Positions 26,161-35,917 of a DNA stretch of 49,721 bases are shown here, piece by piece. Each line of letters opens with the position of its first letter. Positions within the stretch are counted from its first letter, which is position 1. The translations under genes were made by a program, and so were the position numbers. This DNA is from Thermodesulfobacteriota bacterium (lineage in GTDB: Bacteria; Desulfobacterota; WTBG01; CAIYCZ01; CAIRTM01): positions 1 to 49,721 of the forward strand of contig JANQGV010000314.1 in the NCBI GenBank assembly GCA_028282925.1. The letters are read 5' to 3'. A model generated the notes under the pieces. That model saw only the letters and a program-made list of their open reading frames with translations, made no database searches and was not told the DNA's origin.

Positions 26161-28245
26161 TTACAGCAAATCGATAAAATCAGCCAGTATATGCCCGGTT
26201 TCGGTCAGCAGCGTATCGTCTTTGGTTGAATTATCATGCGGGAACAGAGGATCCGGTTCCGTTTCCGGCTCGATTTCTTCAAGGCTTTTTACCGGTTCAA
26301 GACCTTTGGCGGTACGCCGTTTGTTTTCAAGAGAGAGGCGTGCCTGTTCAGTCTCCTCCTGCTCCTGCTTGCGGACGGACTCTTTAAGTGAAATCGTTGT
26401 TTTGTCCCGGTTCGCATCGAGATACGCAATGAGTTCTGTGAGGTACGTATAATCGGGGTCGTTTTTAATACGCTGCGTATGCCGCTCTTGCAGCTTTGCA
26501 AGCATGCCCGAGATATCGGGCAGATCTTCATAGGTTACCGGCTCTATGTAATCCCAGAACAGTGCCTCCGGGAGCGCACTTTCTCCAATCTCATCATGGT
26601 TGTAGGGGCTGGGATACAGAATGTCCGGTGTTACACCCTTGTGCTGCGTACTTTCTCCCGTGACCCGGTAAAACTTTGCCAGGGTTGCTTTGAGCTGGCC
26701 CCGGCTCAGCGGGATAAGTGTCTGCACCGTACCCTTACCATACGTCTGTTCGCCCACGATGATACCCCGGTGATAGTCTTGAATCGCCCCGGCAAATATT
26801 TCAGAAGCCGACGCGCTCAGCCGGTTCACGAGCACGGCAAGGGGGCCGCGATAATAGATGTGCGGATCAGGGTCATACAGCACCTCGACTTTGCCTTTTG
26901 TGTCCCGAACCTGCACAATAGGGCCTTCTTCAATAAACAAACCGGTCAGAACGTTCACTTCCTGAAGCGCACCCCCGCCGTTGTTGCGCAGATCGATAAT
27001 AAGTCCGTCTATTTTTTCCCGGTTCAGCTCTGCAAGCAAACGCTGCACATCGCGGGTCGTGCTTTTAAAATCGTTCTTCCCCGACTGCAGCGCCTTGAAG
27101 TCCAGATAAAAGGTGGGTATTTCGATCACGCCGACTTTATAGGTACGCTTGTTGTGTTCCAGCGTAAAAATTTTCTTCTGGGCGGACTGCTCTTCCAGCT
27201 TGACCGTATTGCGGACAATCTCCACAATCTTCGTTTGGTGATCATCTGCGGCATCGGCCGGTATAATCTCCAATCGCACCACCGTACCCTTCGGACCGCG
27301 GATGAGCTCGACAACATCATCCAGTCGCCATCCGATAACATCCACAATTTCGCCGTCATCTCCCTGTCCGACCCCGATGATCCGGTCGGCCGGGCCGAGC
27401 TTTTTACTTTTGTCGGCGGGTCCGGCAGGAATAAGGCGCACAATTTTTGTATACTCCTGCTCTGCCTGGAGCACGGCGCCGATTCCTTCCAGGGACAGGC
27501 TCATGTGAATATTGAAATTCTCCGTCGCCCGCGGTGAAAAATACTGAGTGTGCGGATCGTAGTTCTGGGCAACAGCATTGATAAAAAGCTGGAAAACGTC
27601 CTCGTTCTTAACCTGATCAATGCGCTTTTGCTGGTTGCGATAGCGCTTCAGGAGAAGCTCCTGGGCTTCCTTGAGGGTCTTGCCGTCCAGCTTCAACTTG
27701 AGCACCCTGCTCTTCAACCGTTTACGCCACAAATCGTCCATTGCGGCCGCCGATTCCGGCCAGGGGCTGTTTTCGCGGTCGGTTTCAATCTCCTCAACTA
27801 CATCAAAATTCATAGAATCCAGGCCCTGTTCAAGCTGCTTAACGACAAAATCAAGCCGTTCCGCAAGGCGCAGCTGATACCGGTTGAATATTTGAAAAGC
27901 CGGTACCAGGTTTCCTGATCGGATCTGGTCGTCGAACGTGTAGCGGTACTGCTCGAACTCTTTGATATCCGATGCAACGAAATAGATCCGGGCCGAATCA
28001 AGTTCATCAAAGTAGCGCTGAAACACTTTTTCAGAGAGGTGGTCGTCAAAGGTAAGGTGCCGGTAGTGGCTCTGCTGGAGTTGCTTGACGATCTCTTTGC
28101 TTACTCTGGCATGTTCTTTAAGCGGCACATATCTCGACTCCGCATCTCCTGCAGGAGGCGGAGCTGTTGCACTGCTCTGTAATCCCGCGGTAAAAACCGC
28201 TACGGCAGTCAGCAACAACAATAAACCGAAAACTGCTTTCTTCAT
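26161..28245 (-). CDS. prc: Carboxy-terminal processing protease Prc/Tsp (S41A)
   Basis: A 694-residue periplasmic protease of full Prc length. It has an N-terminal signal anchor (MKKAVFGLLLLLTAVAVF), an N-terminal helical domain (about 40-240), a PDZ domain (about 240-335), the S41 protease core with SASASEIFAG (nucleophile serine, 477-486) and the base lysine in TYGKGTVQ (Lys504), then a C-terminal helical DUF3340-type region. The Ser-Lys dyad is intact. Prc degrades proteins with nonpolar C-termini and trims lipoproteins and peptidoglycan hydrolases. No partner such as NlpI is seen nearby. The acidic C-terminal tail (EEIEPETEPD) is longer than needed for the fold. Confidence 0.93.
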   Translation of the reverse strand: MKKAVFGLLLLLTAVAVFTAGLQSSATAPPPAGDAESRYVPLKEHARVSKEIVKQLQQSHYRHLTFDDHLSEKVFQRYFDELDSARIYFVASDIKEFEQYRYTFDDQIRSGNLVPAFQIFNRYQLRLAERLDFVVKQLEQGLDSMNFDVVEEIETDRENSPWPESAAAMDDLWRKRLKSRVLKLKLDGKTLKEAQELLLKRYRNQQKRIDQVKNEDVFQLFINAVAQNYDPHTQYFSPRATENFNIHMSLSLEGIGAVLQAEQEYTKIVRLIPAGPADKSKKLGPADRIIGVGQGDDGEIVDVIGWRLDDVVELIRGPKGTVVRLEIIPADAADDHQTKIVEIVRNTVKLEEQSAQKKIFTLEHNKRTYKVGVIEIPTFYLDFKALQSGKNDFKSTTRDVQRLLAELNREKIDGLIIDLRNNGGGALQEVNVLTGLFIEEGPIVQVRDTKGKVEVLYDPDPHIYYRGPLAVLVNRLSASASEIFAGAIQDYHRGIIVGEQTYGKGTVQTLIPLSRGQLKATLAKFYRVTGESTQHKGVTPDILYPSPYNHDEIGESALPEALFWDYIEPVTYEDLPDISGMLAKLQERHTQRIKNDPDYTYLTELIAYLDANRDKTTISLKESVRKQEQEETEQARLSLENKRRTAKGLEPVKSLEEIEPETEPDPLFPHDNSTKDDTLLTETGHILADFIDLL

Positions 28246-28340
28246 AGAATATGCCGCTTTCTTTCTAGCAGCCGTTAGAGGCTCTCAACCGTCCAGGGGT
28301 AAGGCCGTGGGCGGTTTCAACGATACTCATTCTTTATACG

Positions 28341-28393
28341 GCAAAAAAAACAAGCTGCCCGGGGTGCTTCTTTCCTGGCAACCGGGCAGCTTG
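28341..28393 (-). terminator. Rho-independent terminator of ilvC
   Basis: A perfect 12-bp stem, CAAGCTGCCCGG (28351-28362) with CCGGGCAGCTTG (28382-28393), closes a 19-base loop. On the minus strand it is followed by eight Ts (28343-28350). It lies 46 bases after the ilvC stop. This is the clearest intrinsic terminator in the window. Confidence 0.9.
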
Positions 28394-28438
28394 CGTATTA
28401 GGGCAACAATAAACGAGAGTATACCCGGTGGAACGCCG

Positions 28439-29539
28439 TTAGTTTGACTTCCTGCCGGCGATCCCCTTCGTGGCTTTTGTGGTTTTCTTAGCGGCCTCTT
28501 TCGGTCGGAGGCTCCGGGTTACCTTACCGGCTTGCCACATTTCAGAGTTTGCCATTTTAGAAAGCTCTTTCTGCAACTGCTCCTGGTAATTGGCCTTACC
28601 GCAGGAGGTAAGCACCCGGCGGGTTTCAGCCCCCGATTTAACCCGTGCATACAGTTCTTTGAACACCGGCATTACCGCTTTTTTAAATTTCGGCTTCCAG
28701 TCGAGGGCTCCGCGCTGGGCGGTGGCGGAACAGTTTAAATACATCCAGTCCATACCGTTTTCATCCACCAGCCGAATCAGGCTCTGGGTCAGTTCTTCTA
28801 CGGTTTCATTGAAAGCCTCGCTGGGGCTGTGACCGTTTTTACGAAAAACATCGTACTGGGCTTCCATAATACCGGCCAGGGCTCCCATGAGCACGCCGCG
28901 CTCGCCCGAGAGGTCGCTGTAAACTTCGTGCTCAAATGTTGTCTCGAAGAGATACCCGGAACCGATGGCGATACCAAGGGCGATACAGCGCTCACGCGCC
29001 TTGCCGGTTGCATCCTGGAAAACAGCAAAGCTCGAGTTAATGCCGGCGCCTGAGAGGAAATTACGGCGCAGCGATGTTCCGGAACCCTTCGGCGCACACA
29101 GTAGTACATCAATATCATCAGGGGGGATTACTTTTGTCTGGTCTTTATACACAATGGAAAAACCGTGTGAAAAATAAAGGGCATCGCCGGGATTCAGGTT
29201 CTTTTTCACCATGGGCCAGATCGCTTTCTGGCCGGCATCGGATACCAGCATTTCAATCACCGTTCCGCGCTGTACGGCTTCTTCAATATCGAACAGTGTT
29301 TTTCCCGGTTTCCAGCCGTCTTTAATTGCACGGTTCCAGTCCTTTTTGAATTTTTTCGACTGCCCGATAATAACGTTAAAGCCGTTATCCTTCATGTTCA
29401 GTGCCTGGGCAGGACCCTGGACACCATACCCGATAACCGCGATGGTTTCATTCTTGAGGACCTTTCGTGCCCGCGCCAGCGAAAACTCCGACCGCTTGAT
29501 TACTTTCTCTTTAACACCACCAAAATTAATGACTGCCAT
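28439..29539 (-). CDS. ilvC: Ketol-acid reductoisomerase
   Basis: A 366-residue KARI. The Rossmann motif GYGVQG is at 37-42 and the cofactor loop IGQSKKFKKDW at about 57-67 has the basic and serine residues expected for NADPH. The HGFS block, the metal-binding acidic residues in AIGSGYLFETTFEHEVYSDLSGERG, and the C-terminal helical domain are present. It makes dihydroxy acids for valine, leucine and isoleucine synthesis. The other ilv genes are not here, so it stands alone with its own terminator. The last 20 or so residues are a Lys/Thr-rich tail (KEAAKKTTKATKGIAG) outside the usual fold. AGGAGG lies 9 bases before the ATG. Confidence 0.95.
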   Translation of the reverse strand: MAVINFGGVKEKVIKRSEFSLARARKVLKNETIAVIGYGVQGPAQALNMKDNGFNVIIGQSKKFKKDWNRAIKDGWKPGKTLFDIEEAVQRGTVIEMLVSDAGQKAIWPMVKKNLNPGDALYFSHGFSIVYKDQTKVIPPDDIDVLLCAPKGSGTSLRRNFLSGAGINSSFAVFQDATGKARERCIALGIAIGSGYLFETTFEHEVYSDLSGERGVLMGALAGIMEAQYDVFRKNGHSPSEAFNETVEELTQSLIRLVDENGMDWMYLNCSATAQRGALDWKPKFKKAVMPVFKELYARVKSGAETRRVLTSCGKANYQEQLQKELSKMANSEMWQAGKVTRSLRPKEAAKKTTKATKGIAGRKSN

Positions 29540-29632
29540 GATTCAGTTCCTCCTGTTCTTGGATAAAATAACTATTTCAAATAAAATTGTCGTTAATTGA
29601 AGAAATTCAGAAGATGCATTATCAAACATATA

Positions 29633-29661
29633 ATAATATTATGTCACGCACAAGGATGCAA
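29633..29661 (-). promoter_or_regulatory. Candidate promoter of ilvC
   Basis: On the minus strand TTGCAT (29656-29661) and TATTAT (29633-29638) are 17 bases apart, about 90 bases before the ilvC start. The region is AT-rich throughout, so a chance match is possible. Confidence 0.4.
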
Positions 29662-29754
29662 GACAATTTCTTGAATTTACATGGATTTTTTAGAAAAAGA
29701 AAGCTTTTTTCAAACATTTGGGTTAAAAAATCACCATATTTCAACAGGCCCGGC

Positions 29755-30597
29755 TCAGCGCTTCTTTTGCTGCGGCTGGCATACCGGGCACACATGGGTG
29801 CTGCGCTGTCCTACGATAATGCGCTCAACCGTGGTTGAACATCGCGGACAGGGAAGCCCTGTGCGCCGGAACACGTTCAGCCGGTCGCGGTTGCGGCCCC
29901 GCCGCCGGGCGACGGAATAGAAGTTTGCCTGCCCGGTTCCAAGGGTTGTGCCGAGATTGCGCAGACCCCTCTTGAGCACCCGCGGAATCGCCCGGTGAAG
30001 CGCCTTGATTTCCCCTTCGGTAAGGTCTGCAGAGCTGCGGCAGGGATGCAACCCGGCCTCCCAGAGCGCCTCATCAACATAGATATTGCCCAGCCCGGCA
30101 ATAACGGTCTGGTCCAGCAAAAGGGGTTTCAACTGCCGTTTGCGGGAAAGAAGAAGCGTGCCCAGCACCGAAGCGGTAAATCCGGGATCAAGGGGTTCAG
30201 GCCCCAGGTTTTTCAGAATCTCGTCGGCGCTGCCGACGAGATATAACCGGGCAAATTTACGCGTATCGTGCAGGCGTAGCTGGCGGTCGTCGGCATAGTG
30301 AACGACTACATGCTCATGCTTGTCGCGCATGCTGTCGGCAGAAGCGACATGCAGCCGCCCGGACATCCGGAGGTGTAAAAGCAGGCTTGTGCCGCAGGCA
30401 AAATCAAATACAATATATTTTCCCCTCCGCCGAATTGCTACGGTTTCGCGGTTTCTGATTTTTTTACAGAACACCGTATGTGACGGGCGGGCAATGGAGC
30501 GCGGCCAGAAAACCTCGGCTCCGACGATTGTTTTCTTTTCAAATCCGGCGGCTATAAGGTCGTCGACCACCGTCTGTACTTCAGGTAACTCAGGCAT
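29755..30597 (-). CDS. mutM: Formamidopyrimidine-DNA glycosylase (Fpg/MutM)
   Basis: The 280-residue enzyme begins MPELPEV, with the catalytic Pro2 and Glu3. Lys60 in RRRGKYIVFD is the conserved active-site lysine. The H2TH region contains QTVIAGLGNIYVDEALW, and the C-terminus has the zinc finger CPRC-x16-CPVC (Cys250, 253, 270, 273). It removes oxidised purines such as 8-oxoguanine and nicks the abasic site. Between the H2TH helix and the zinc finger the RRRGRNRDRLNVF stretch replaces the usual YGR.G..C..C, but the finger is complete. Monocistronic as far as can be seen. Confidence 0.95.
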   Translation of the reverse strand: MPELPEVQTVVDDLIAAGFEKKTIVGAEVFWPRSIARPSHTVFCKKIRNRETVAIRRRGKYIVFDFACGTSLLLHLRMSGRLHVASADSMRDKHEHVVVHYADDRQLRLHDTRKFARLYLVGSADEILKNLGPEPLDPGFTASVLGTLLLSRKRQLKPLLLDQTVIAGLGNIYVDEALWEAGLHPCRSSADLTEGEIKALHRAIPRVLKRGLRNLGTTLGTGQANFYSVARRRGRNRDRLNVFRRTGLPCPRCSTTVERIIVGQRSTHVCPVCQPQQKKR

Positions 30598-30703
30598 AAA
30601 AAAATGGTATCTCCAGGCTATTACATTTTTACAGCATAATTCGTGAAGAGGCTCTCAACGCCACAAGGACAAAAGGTGAACGCCACGCAAGGCACCGGAC
30701 GTT
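30598..30703. repeat. Family 2 repeat remnant between mutM and the hybrid kinase
   Basis: AAAGGTGAACGCCACGCAAG and GGACGTTCT at about 30674-30702 match the right end of the family 2 copy at 7172-7206. The left part is not recognisable. GAGGCTCTCAAC at 30650 also occurs at 28277, just upstream of prc. The remnant reaches to the kinase stop codon. Confidence 0.45.
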
Positions 30704-33700
30704 CTACTCCTGTTGCGTGCATTCATACACTTTCTGTATAACATCATTCATCTTGAAAGGCTTGTTTAATATCGAGTGGACGCCGTTTTCCCGTATTTCG
30801 GTTGCATCGCTATCGACACTCCATCCGGTCACCAGCACTATCGGCACCGAGTCGTCACGGCTCTTAATTTCACGGGCCAACTCCCAGCCCGTCATACCGG
30901 GCATGCCCAGATCCGTAAAAACCATGTCATAGGTTCCCGGGGAAAATGTTTCCAGCGCCTTAAAACCGTCCGGTGCGGTATCAACCGTATGCCCTTCAAA
31001 CGTCAGTATATCTTTCAGCATGGCACACACTTCCTTTTCATCATCCACAACAAGAATTCGTGCTTTGTGCTGATGAAGCGGGGCCTGGTCTTCCTGAAGC
31101 ACGGCGGACGCCTTCTGCTCCGTGCTGGGAAAATGAATGGTGAAAGTCGTTCCTTGATCCACAATACTATTGATTTTTATGTTCCCGCGATGTCGGGAAA
31201 TAATTCCATAGGATACACTTAACCCCAGACCGGTCGACTTAACACCCTTGGTCGTAAAAAACGGGTCGAAAATCCTGTCCCGCAGGTCCTCGGGAACTCC
31301 GGTTCCGTTATCTTTAACCGTTACCACAACGTCCTTGCCTTCAACGAATGTTTTCAGGCAAATTTCACCGCCCCGGCTCATTGCGTCCACCGCATTGTTG
31401 ATCAGGTTGGTAAACAACTCGCGCAATTCAGACAGGTTGCCTTCCATAAAAGGCACTTCGGCATAGTCCCTGGTAATGGAGACTTCTATCCGCTTCGACT
31501 CCGAATCATCTTTCCATTTTGTCTTGGTAAACTCAACGGCATCATCCAGAACCTGGTTGATATTGACCGGTGAAAAATATGCGCTGTCGTCGTCCTGGTC
31601 TTTCCTGCGGGAGAACTCCTGAATTCTGCGCACTGTTTCCGCACCGTCAAGAGCCGCTTTTTCTATAATCAACAGACCTTCCTTCAACGTAGTAATAGAC
31701 TTTCGCCTTTCTTCCTGGTCCAGAGGGGTTTCCGTACACCTGGACAGCAACTGGGTCCGCCCCAGAATGGCCGCCAGTATATTATTGAAGTCATGGGCTA
31801 CACCCGCCGCAAGTTCTCCCAGGGAGCGCAGTTTTTCACTTTGCAGCAGTTTGCGTTCCATTTCTTTGCGTTCAGAAATATCACGCACCAGTGCGGTAAC
31901 AAAATATTCACCATGAACCTTGGAAGTATAGTAGGATATTTCGGCCGGAAATTCCCGGCCGTCTTTGCGCACCACCACCGCCTCCTTTGTAGCATCATAG
32001 GTGGCAATGTCTTCTTTCTGCGACAAAAAATCAAGGGCGCTGGACTGCGATTCCTTTTCGGACGGCCGCACAAGCTTCAGCACCGATTCCTCCAGTATCT
32101 CCTCCGCCGTATACCCGAAAATCTCCTGGGCCTTTTTATTCCAGTCGATGACCACTCCCTTGCGATTGATGGAAATAATTGCATCGTTGGCGTTCTCTAT
32201 CAGGCTGCGATACAGCTCTTCCGAGCGCTTCAATGCTTCCTCGGCCTGCTTGCGTTCCGATATATTACGGATACTGGCTACAGCCCGGAAAGGCCTGTCA
32301 TGTTCATCGTAGAGAAGCGACATATTAATCTCTACCGGAATACAGCTGCCGTCTTTTTTGCACCAGATACGCTCACCGAGCAGAATTGAGTCTATCTTCT
32401 CGGGGTTGGCCAGAATTTCTTCCTTTGAAAACCGCCGGTCCTGGACCCCTTCAGCAGCCAGCACGTTGGTATGCTGTCCGATAAGTTCTTCCCTGGCATA
32501 GCCCAGCATATTCGCGACCGATGTATTGGCCAGCGTGATATACCCGTCCAGATCACTCACCAGTATACCGTCAACAGAGTTATTGATGATGTTTTCAAGA
32601 AAATCTTTTGTTTCCTTTAATTCCTTTCCGGCTTTTCTGCGCAGGGTAATATCGCGGATAACCGATAACGCCCCGATAACAGCCCCCTGGGGACTGTGCA
32701 ACAGCACAAGATTCTGCTCAACCGGCACCAGCTTCCGGTCTTTTCGTATGACATAGGTTTCCCAACTGGTTATCTTTCCCTCTTCAAAAAGTTTGGCGGT
32801 GATATCAAAGGCCGCTTCGATATACTCTTTGGTAATCTGCACCATTTCTCCGGAGGTGCTCTCGTAGGTGCCCTCGTCCATAAAGGCAAAGGCGGCCGGG
32901 GTGTTACCCAGCACTTCCTCTTCTGTACAGTCGAGCAACTTAAGAAACGCCTTGTTCACCCGGGTAACATGTCCTTCGCTGTCACTGATGATGATGCACT
33001 CCAGCGAGCTTTCAATGATGTTATCCAGATAATCGTTTGTTTTTTGCAGCTCCTCCCGGGCGCGCTTGTTCTCCGTAATGTCACTGATACTCAGGTGTAT
33101 GACATCACGCTCCTGGTAGCGGATAATCGTCCCACTGACCTCTCCCGTGCGCAGACTGCCGTCCTTCCGCATAAAACTGAATTCACAAGAGTCTTCCTGT
33201 TCTTCCATCTCTATCAGTGCCAGCAGGTCCGTTGCCTGCATGTGCTCATCCGGACATACCAGGTCGGCAAACAGTTTTTTACCGGCAACCTCTTTCCGGC
33301 TGAACCCGAGCCAGTACTCTATATAGGAATTACAGTCGGCTATCATACCGGTACTGCCGTCTATCAGCAGAATAGTAAGATGTACGCCTTCCGACATGGC
33401 CCGGAATTTTTCCTGATCCCGCATCCGCACATAGTCAATGGCATTGCTGACCAGGCAGCTTAAAAAATCTCCCAGTAGTTCCATGGTCCGCCGGTTGCCT
33501 TCCGTGAAGGCCTCGGTCCGGCTGTGACTGATATTGATAACACCAAGCAGGCGGCCCTTGTCGACCAGGGGGGTACATAAAATAGAGCCGATCGGCACCC
33601 GGGTATCCTGCTCCAGGAACAGATCGCTTTTCTCGACATCATTTACGAGAATCGTTTTTTGCAAATCGGCGGCCTTGCCGCATACCCCCTGGCCCACCGG

Positions 33701-34054
33701 AAAGGTGATGTCGGAGTCTGCAATATCCGCATAAAACGTCAAGTCGCGGTTCCTCCCCCGGGCGGCCTTTACCACAAGCCTGTCGCCTTCGGAGTCTTTG
33801 ATCATAAACGAGCAATTTTCCGCGCTGGTCTCTTCCAGTATGATTTCAAGAAATTTTTCGCTGAAGCCCTTCAGGTCGAATATATAACGAACAATATCGC
33901 CGACCCTCCGCAGCAAAGAAAGCTCACCCACTTTTTCCTCAAACTGCTGCGTTGTTTTCCGCAACGCCTCAGCCAGGGGCGAATGCACCTGCTCGCTGCT
34001 TCGTTTTTTCATTTCTTCGCTCGATGTTTTACTCATTGACGTCTCGCTACTCAA
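30704..34054 (-). CDS. Hybrid sensor histidine kinase (GAF-PASx4-HisKA-HATPase-REC)
   Basis: A 1116-residue soluble kinase. After a coiled-coil N-terminus comes a GAF domain (about 60-210, [17 protein letters not shown]), then four PAS/PAC units (about 220-335, 345-470, 475-605 and 610-735), HisKA with [12 protein letters not shown] (His754), HATPase with [17 protein letters not shown] and STGLGLS, and a C-terminal receiver with VVDDEKE and Asp1048 in [11 protein letters not shown] and Lys in NKPF. The HDFNN box is typical of kinases with a fused C-terminal receiver. Its start overlaps the HDOD gene by 8 bases, so the two are translated together and probably work in one circuit. Confidence 0.92.
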   Translation of the reverse strand: MSSETSMSKTSSEEMKKRSSEQVHSPLAEALRKTTQQFEEKVGELSLLRRVGDIVRYIFDLKGFSEKFLEIILEETSAENCSFMIKDSEGDRLVVKAARGRNRDLTFYADIADSDITFPVGQGVCGKAADLQKTILVNDVEKSDLFLEQDTRVPIGSILCTPLVDKGRLLGVINISHSRTEAFTEGNRRTMELLGDFLSCLVSNAIDYVRMRDQEKFRAMSEGVHLTILLIDGSTGMIADCNSYIEYWLGFSRKEVAGKKLFADLVCPDEHMQATDLLALIEMEEQEDSCEFSFMRKDGSLRTGEVSGTIIRYQERDVIHLSISDITENKRAREELQKTNDYLDNIIESSLECIIISDSEGHVTRVNKAFLKLLDCTEEEVLGNTPAAFAFMDEGTYESTSGEMVQITKEYIEAAFDITAKLFEEGKITSWETYVIRKDRKLVPVEQNLVLLHSPQGAVIGALSVIRDITLRRKAGKELKETKDFLENIINNSVDGILVSDLDGYITLANTSVANMLGYAREELIGQHTNVLAAEGVQDRRFSKEEILANPEKIDSILLGERIWCKKDGSCIPVEINMSLLYDEHDRPFRAVASIRNISERKQAEEALKRSEELYRSLIENANDAIISINRKGVVIDWNKKAQEIFGYTAEEILEESVLKLVRPSEKESQSSALDFLSQKEDIATYDATKEAVVVRKDGREFPAEISYYTSKVHGEYFVTALVRDISERKEMERKLLQSEKLRSLGELAAGVAHDFNNILAAILGRTQLLSRCTETPLDQEERRKSITTLKEGLLIIEKAALDGAETVRRIQEFSRRKDQDDDSAYFSPVNINQVLDDAVEFTKTKWKDDSESKRIEVSITRDYAEVPFMEGNLSELRELFTNLINNAVDAMSRGGEICLKTFVEGKDVVVTVKDNGTGVPEDLRDRIFDPFFTTKGVKSTGLGLSVSYGIISRHRGNIKINSIVDQGTTFTIHFPSTEQKASAVLQEDQAPLHQHKARILVVDDEKEVCAMLKDILTFEGHTVDTAPDGFKALETFSPGTYDMVFTDLGMPGMTGWELAREIKSRDDSVPIVLVTGWSVDSDATEIRENGVHSILNKPFKMNDVIQKVYECTQQE

Positions 34055-34904
34055 TAGCGCTTAAAAACGATGTTGCCTTGTGTTCCTCTTCCTGCACCTG
34101 TTCCGCCATTGCATCAAGGTCTTCGGGTAAAAGCGCCAGCAGGTCCAGGGCCGCAGCCTGTATGGGCTCACCGCCCCCCTCGCCGCCGATGCCCGCCTGC
34201 CTGCAAATACTGTCGGCAACATGGACGACGGCCGTCATTTCCTTGTGCTCTTCCGACACCGGGCCGACGTCGTGGTGTCCACCTATGGGCCGGCTTAAAG
34301 CCGCGGGAAACTTCCACCGGTCGCACAGCCACATACCAGCATCGGCATGGGTAAAGCCCAGCAGGTCCCGCTCGGCAGCCGCTGTGCTTACGGCATCTTC
34401 GCCGACCTTTTTAAGCACCGCAGCATAGTCTTTACTGAAAAACATACTCAGAACAAGCTTGCCGATATCGTGCAGCAACCCGCCGGTGAAGGCAACCCCG
34501 GAATCAATGCCGGGCCTTTTTTCACAGAGGCTCCGGGTTGCCAGGGCTGTTCCGGCGGCGTGCAGCCAAAAATCCTTGATATCAAACCCCGAATCCCCTT
34601 GAAAAGCGGTCATTGCATCAAAAACCCCGATACCCAGCGACAGGCTTTTGACCTCCTCAAACCCTAAAACGATAATTGCCTGGCGCACCGTGGCAACATC
34701 TTTCATACAACCATAGTAGGCCGAATTGGCAACCTTGAGAAGCCGGCTCGATATAGCCGGGTCATGGGAAATAAGATCTCCCAACTCACCGGCTGTGGCA
34801 TTTTCTTCATCAACAAGGCTGAGGATCTTGTGCACTACATCCGGCAGTGTGGGTAGTCCGGAAACACTGGTAATAATAGTCTCTTTGACTTCAACAGCAT
34901 TCAT
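34047..34904 (-). CDS. HDOD domain signalling protein
   Basis: A 285-residue protein with an HDOD domain over most of its length: SGLPTLPDVVHKILSLVDEE (15-34), ISHDPAISSRLLKVANSAYYG (49-69) and GLLHDIGKLVLSM (about 142-154). The HD pair is present in HDIGK, but HDOD proteins usually lack phosphodiesterase activity and act as output or scaffold modules. The last part contains a second GGHHDV box and an acidic, helical tail. It is the first gene of a two-gene unit with the large hybrid kinase, overlapping it by 8 bases. No ribosome site is clear. Confidence 0.9.
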   Translation of the reverse strand: MNAVEVKETIITSVSGLPTLPDVVHKILSLVDEENATAGELGDLISHDPAISSRLLKVANSAYYGCMKDVATVRQAIIVLGFEEVKSLSLGIGVFDAMTAFQGDSGFDIKDFWLHAAGTALATRSLCEKRPGIDSGVAFTGGLLHDIGKLVLSMFFSKDYAAVLKKVGEDAVSTAAAERDLLGFTHADAGMWLCDRWKFPAALSRPIGGHHDVGPVSEEHKEMTAVVHVADSICRQAGIGGEGGGEPIQAAALDLLALLPEDLDAMAEQVQEEEHKATSFLSAIE

Positions 34905-35189
34905 TTTTTATACAGTATTTCTAAGGTGGTGTTAGTATTGCGGGCAAATCTTTATAATTATCGGAAAAAACAGGGAAAAATTTAGCAGCTTTTATTGTAT
35001 CCGTCGTTGTTTTCTATGTAATTTTACTAAAAAAAACATTATTGGCTAAAAATTACAAAAATCGGAATAGATCAAACACACAAATAACAAAGAAAAAACT
35101 GCGTGGCAGGTTCACCAGGCAGGCAATTCTTTGGAAGGCTTCCGGGCTATTTTTGAATGTGTGTGTTATCCGGTGTAATGGCCTGCACT
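34905..35189. other. AT-rich upstream region of the HDOD-kinase unit
   Basis: This part has A and T runs around 34960-35090 and no gene that I can support. It must hold the promoter for the minus-strand HDOD gene; I cannot choose between several weak -10-like sequences. The open frames here read into the repeats. Confidence 0.4.
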
Positions 35190-35228
35190 TTGATGAGGCT
35201 GGAGGGAGTACAGCCGGTAGATTCGCCC
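35190..35228 (+). repeat. Family 3 core fragment
   Basis: GATGAGGCTGGAGGGAGTAC followed by AGCCGGTAGATTCG is identical to the inner part of the long family 3 copy (35508-35541). No arms are found around it. Confidence 0.7.
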
Positions 35229-35281
35229 GCTGAATCCTCTCACATTGAAGGGCTAAAAACATTACTGACAGAACACGAGGG

Positions 35282-35402
35282 GACTTTCGGAGAATGTTCA
35301 GATACAAGGCGCGCGAAATCCTGAGGAGTGAGGCGTACTTAGTTGTACGTCGCAGCGACGAAGGGTTCGTGCAACACAGTAGATGGGCGTTCTCCGAAAG
35401 TC
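35282..35402. repeat. Family 2 repeat
   Basis: A complete copy. The end GACTTTCGGAGAA pairs with TTCTCCGAAAGTC. The core is GGCGTAC-TTAGTT-GTACG(T)C. It lies only 3 bases before the long family 3 copy. Confidence 0.85.
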
Positions 35403-35405
35403 GAG

Positions 35406-35588
35406 TTAGTCCCAAATCAAGCGGGGGTTCGTAGCGAGGATTTCGAAATGCCTGGAGATACAGGCTGCACGGACCGGAAGCCGAAGAGGCGTACTTTTCT
35501 GTACGTTGATGAGGCTGGAGGGAGTACAGCCGGTAGATTCGGGCATTTCGGAAGCCGCAGTAGAACTCTTCGCTTGTTTTGGGACTAA
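35406..35588. repeat. Family 3 repeat, long form
   Basis: The only complete long copy here. The outer arms are TAGTCCCAAATCAAGCG and CGCTTGTTTTGGGACTA. Inside lie a second inverted pair, CGAAATGCC and GGCATTTCG, and a core with GGCGTAC-TTTTCT-GTACG like that of family 2, plus a GGCTG/CAGCC hairpin. Both outer ends contain TA, which would suit a TA target duplication. The right end supplies the TAG stop of the small gene at 35585. Confidence 0.85.
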
Positions 35589-35854
35589 ATCTTTAATCTT
35601 CGCTGTTTTGCATAACTGTTAATAATCGTAGTGGCCTGATTAAGGCGCATCAGTTTCTGGTTCTTTTCCTTTATTGCCATGATATCTTCCAGCGGCACCT
35701 GCTCACCCCGGATTTCGCGCTGTACAATGCTTATCTGTGTCAGGATGGTCTTTAAGTCCTGGGCGGTATATTGCCGCAGGTTGGCCTGGGTCAAATGCAC
35801 CAAGCCCTTGGAAATATCATACGCCATCATCTTCGGGCTTCCGGAAATCGCCAT
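35585..35854 (-). CDS. Small hypothetical protein
   Basis: A protein of 89 residues from ATG 35854, which is preceded by AAAGGTGG; an upstream in-frame start at 35899 has no ribosome site. I do not recognise it. It is predicted to be mostly helical, basic and soluble (TAQDLKTILTQISIVQREI, LEDIMAIKEKNQKLMRLN), which could mean a coiled-coil or nucleic-acid-associated protein. The TAG stop is provided by the family 3 repeat. It is 64 bases downstream of the GT-C-like gene on the same strand. Confidence 0.6.
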   Translation of the reverse strand: MAISGSPKMMAYDISKGLVHLTQANLRQYTAQDLKTILTQISIVQREIRGEQVPLEDIMAIKEKNQKLMRLNQATTIINSYAKQRRLKI

Positions 35855-35917
35855 TCGGCCACCTTTACAAAGAAAAAAGGTTCTATTTCTAGAGGACATG
35901 CTTCAGTTCAAAAAACC

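Noticed and set aside
26479-27537. Plus-strand open frame of 352 codons over prc
   Set aside because: It is antisense to the PDZ and protease core of Prc, with no family signature.
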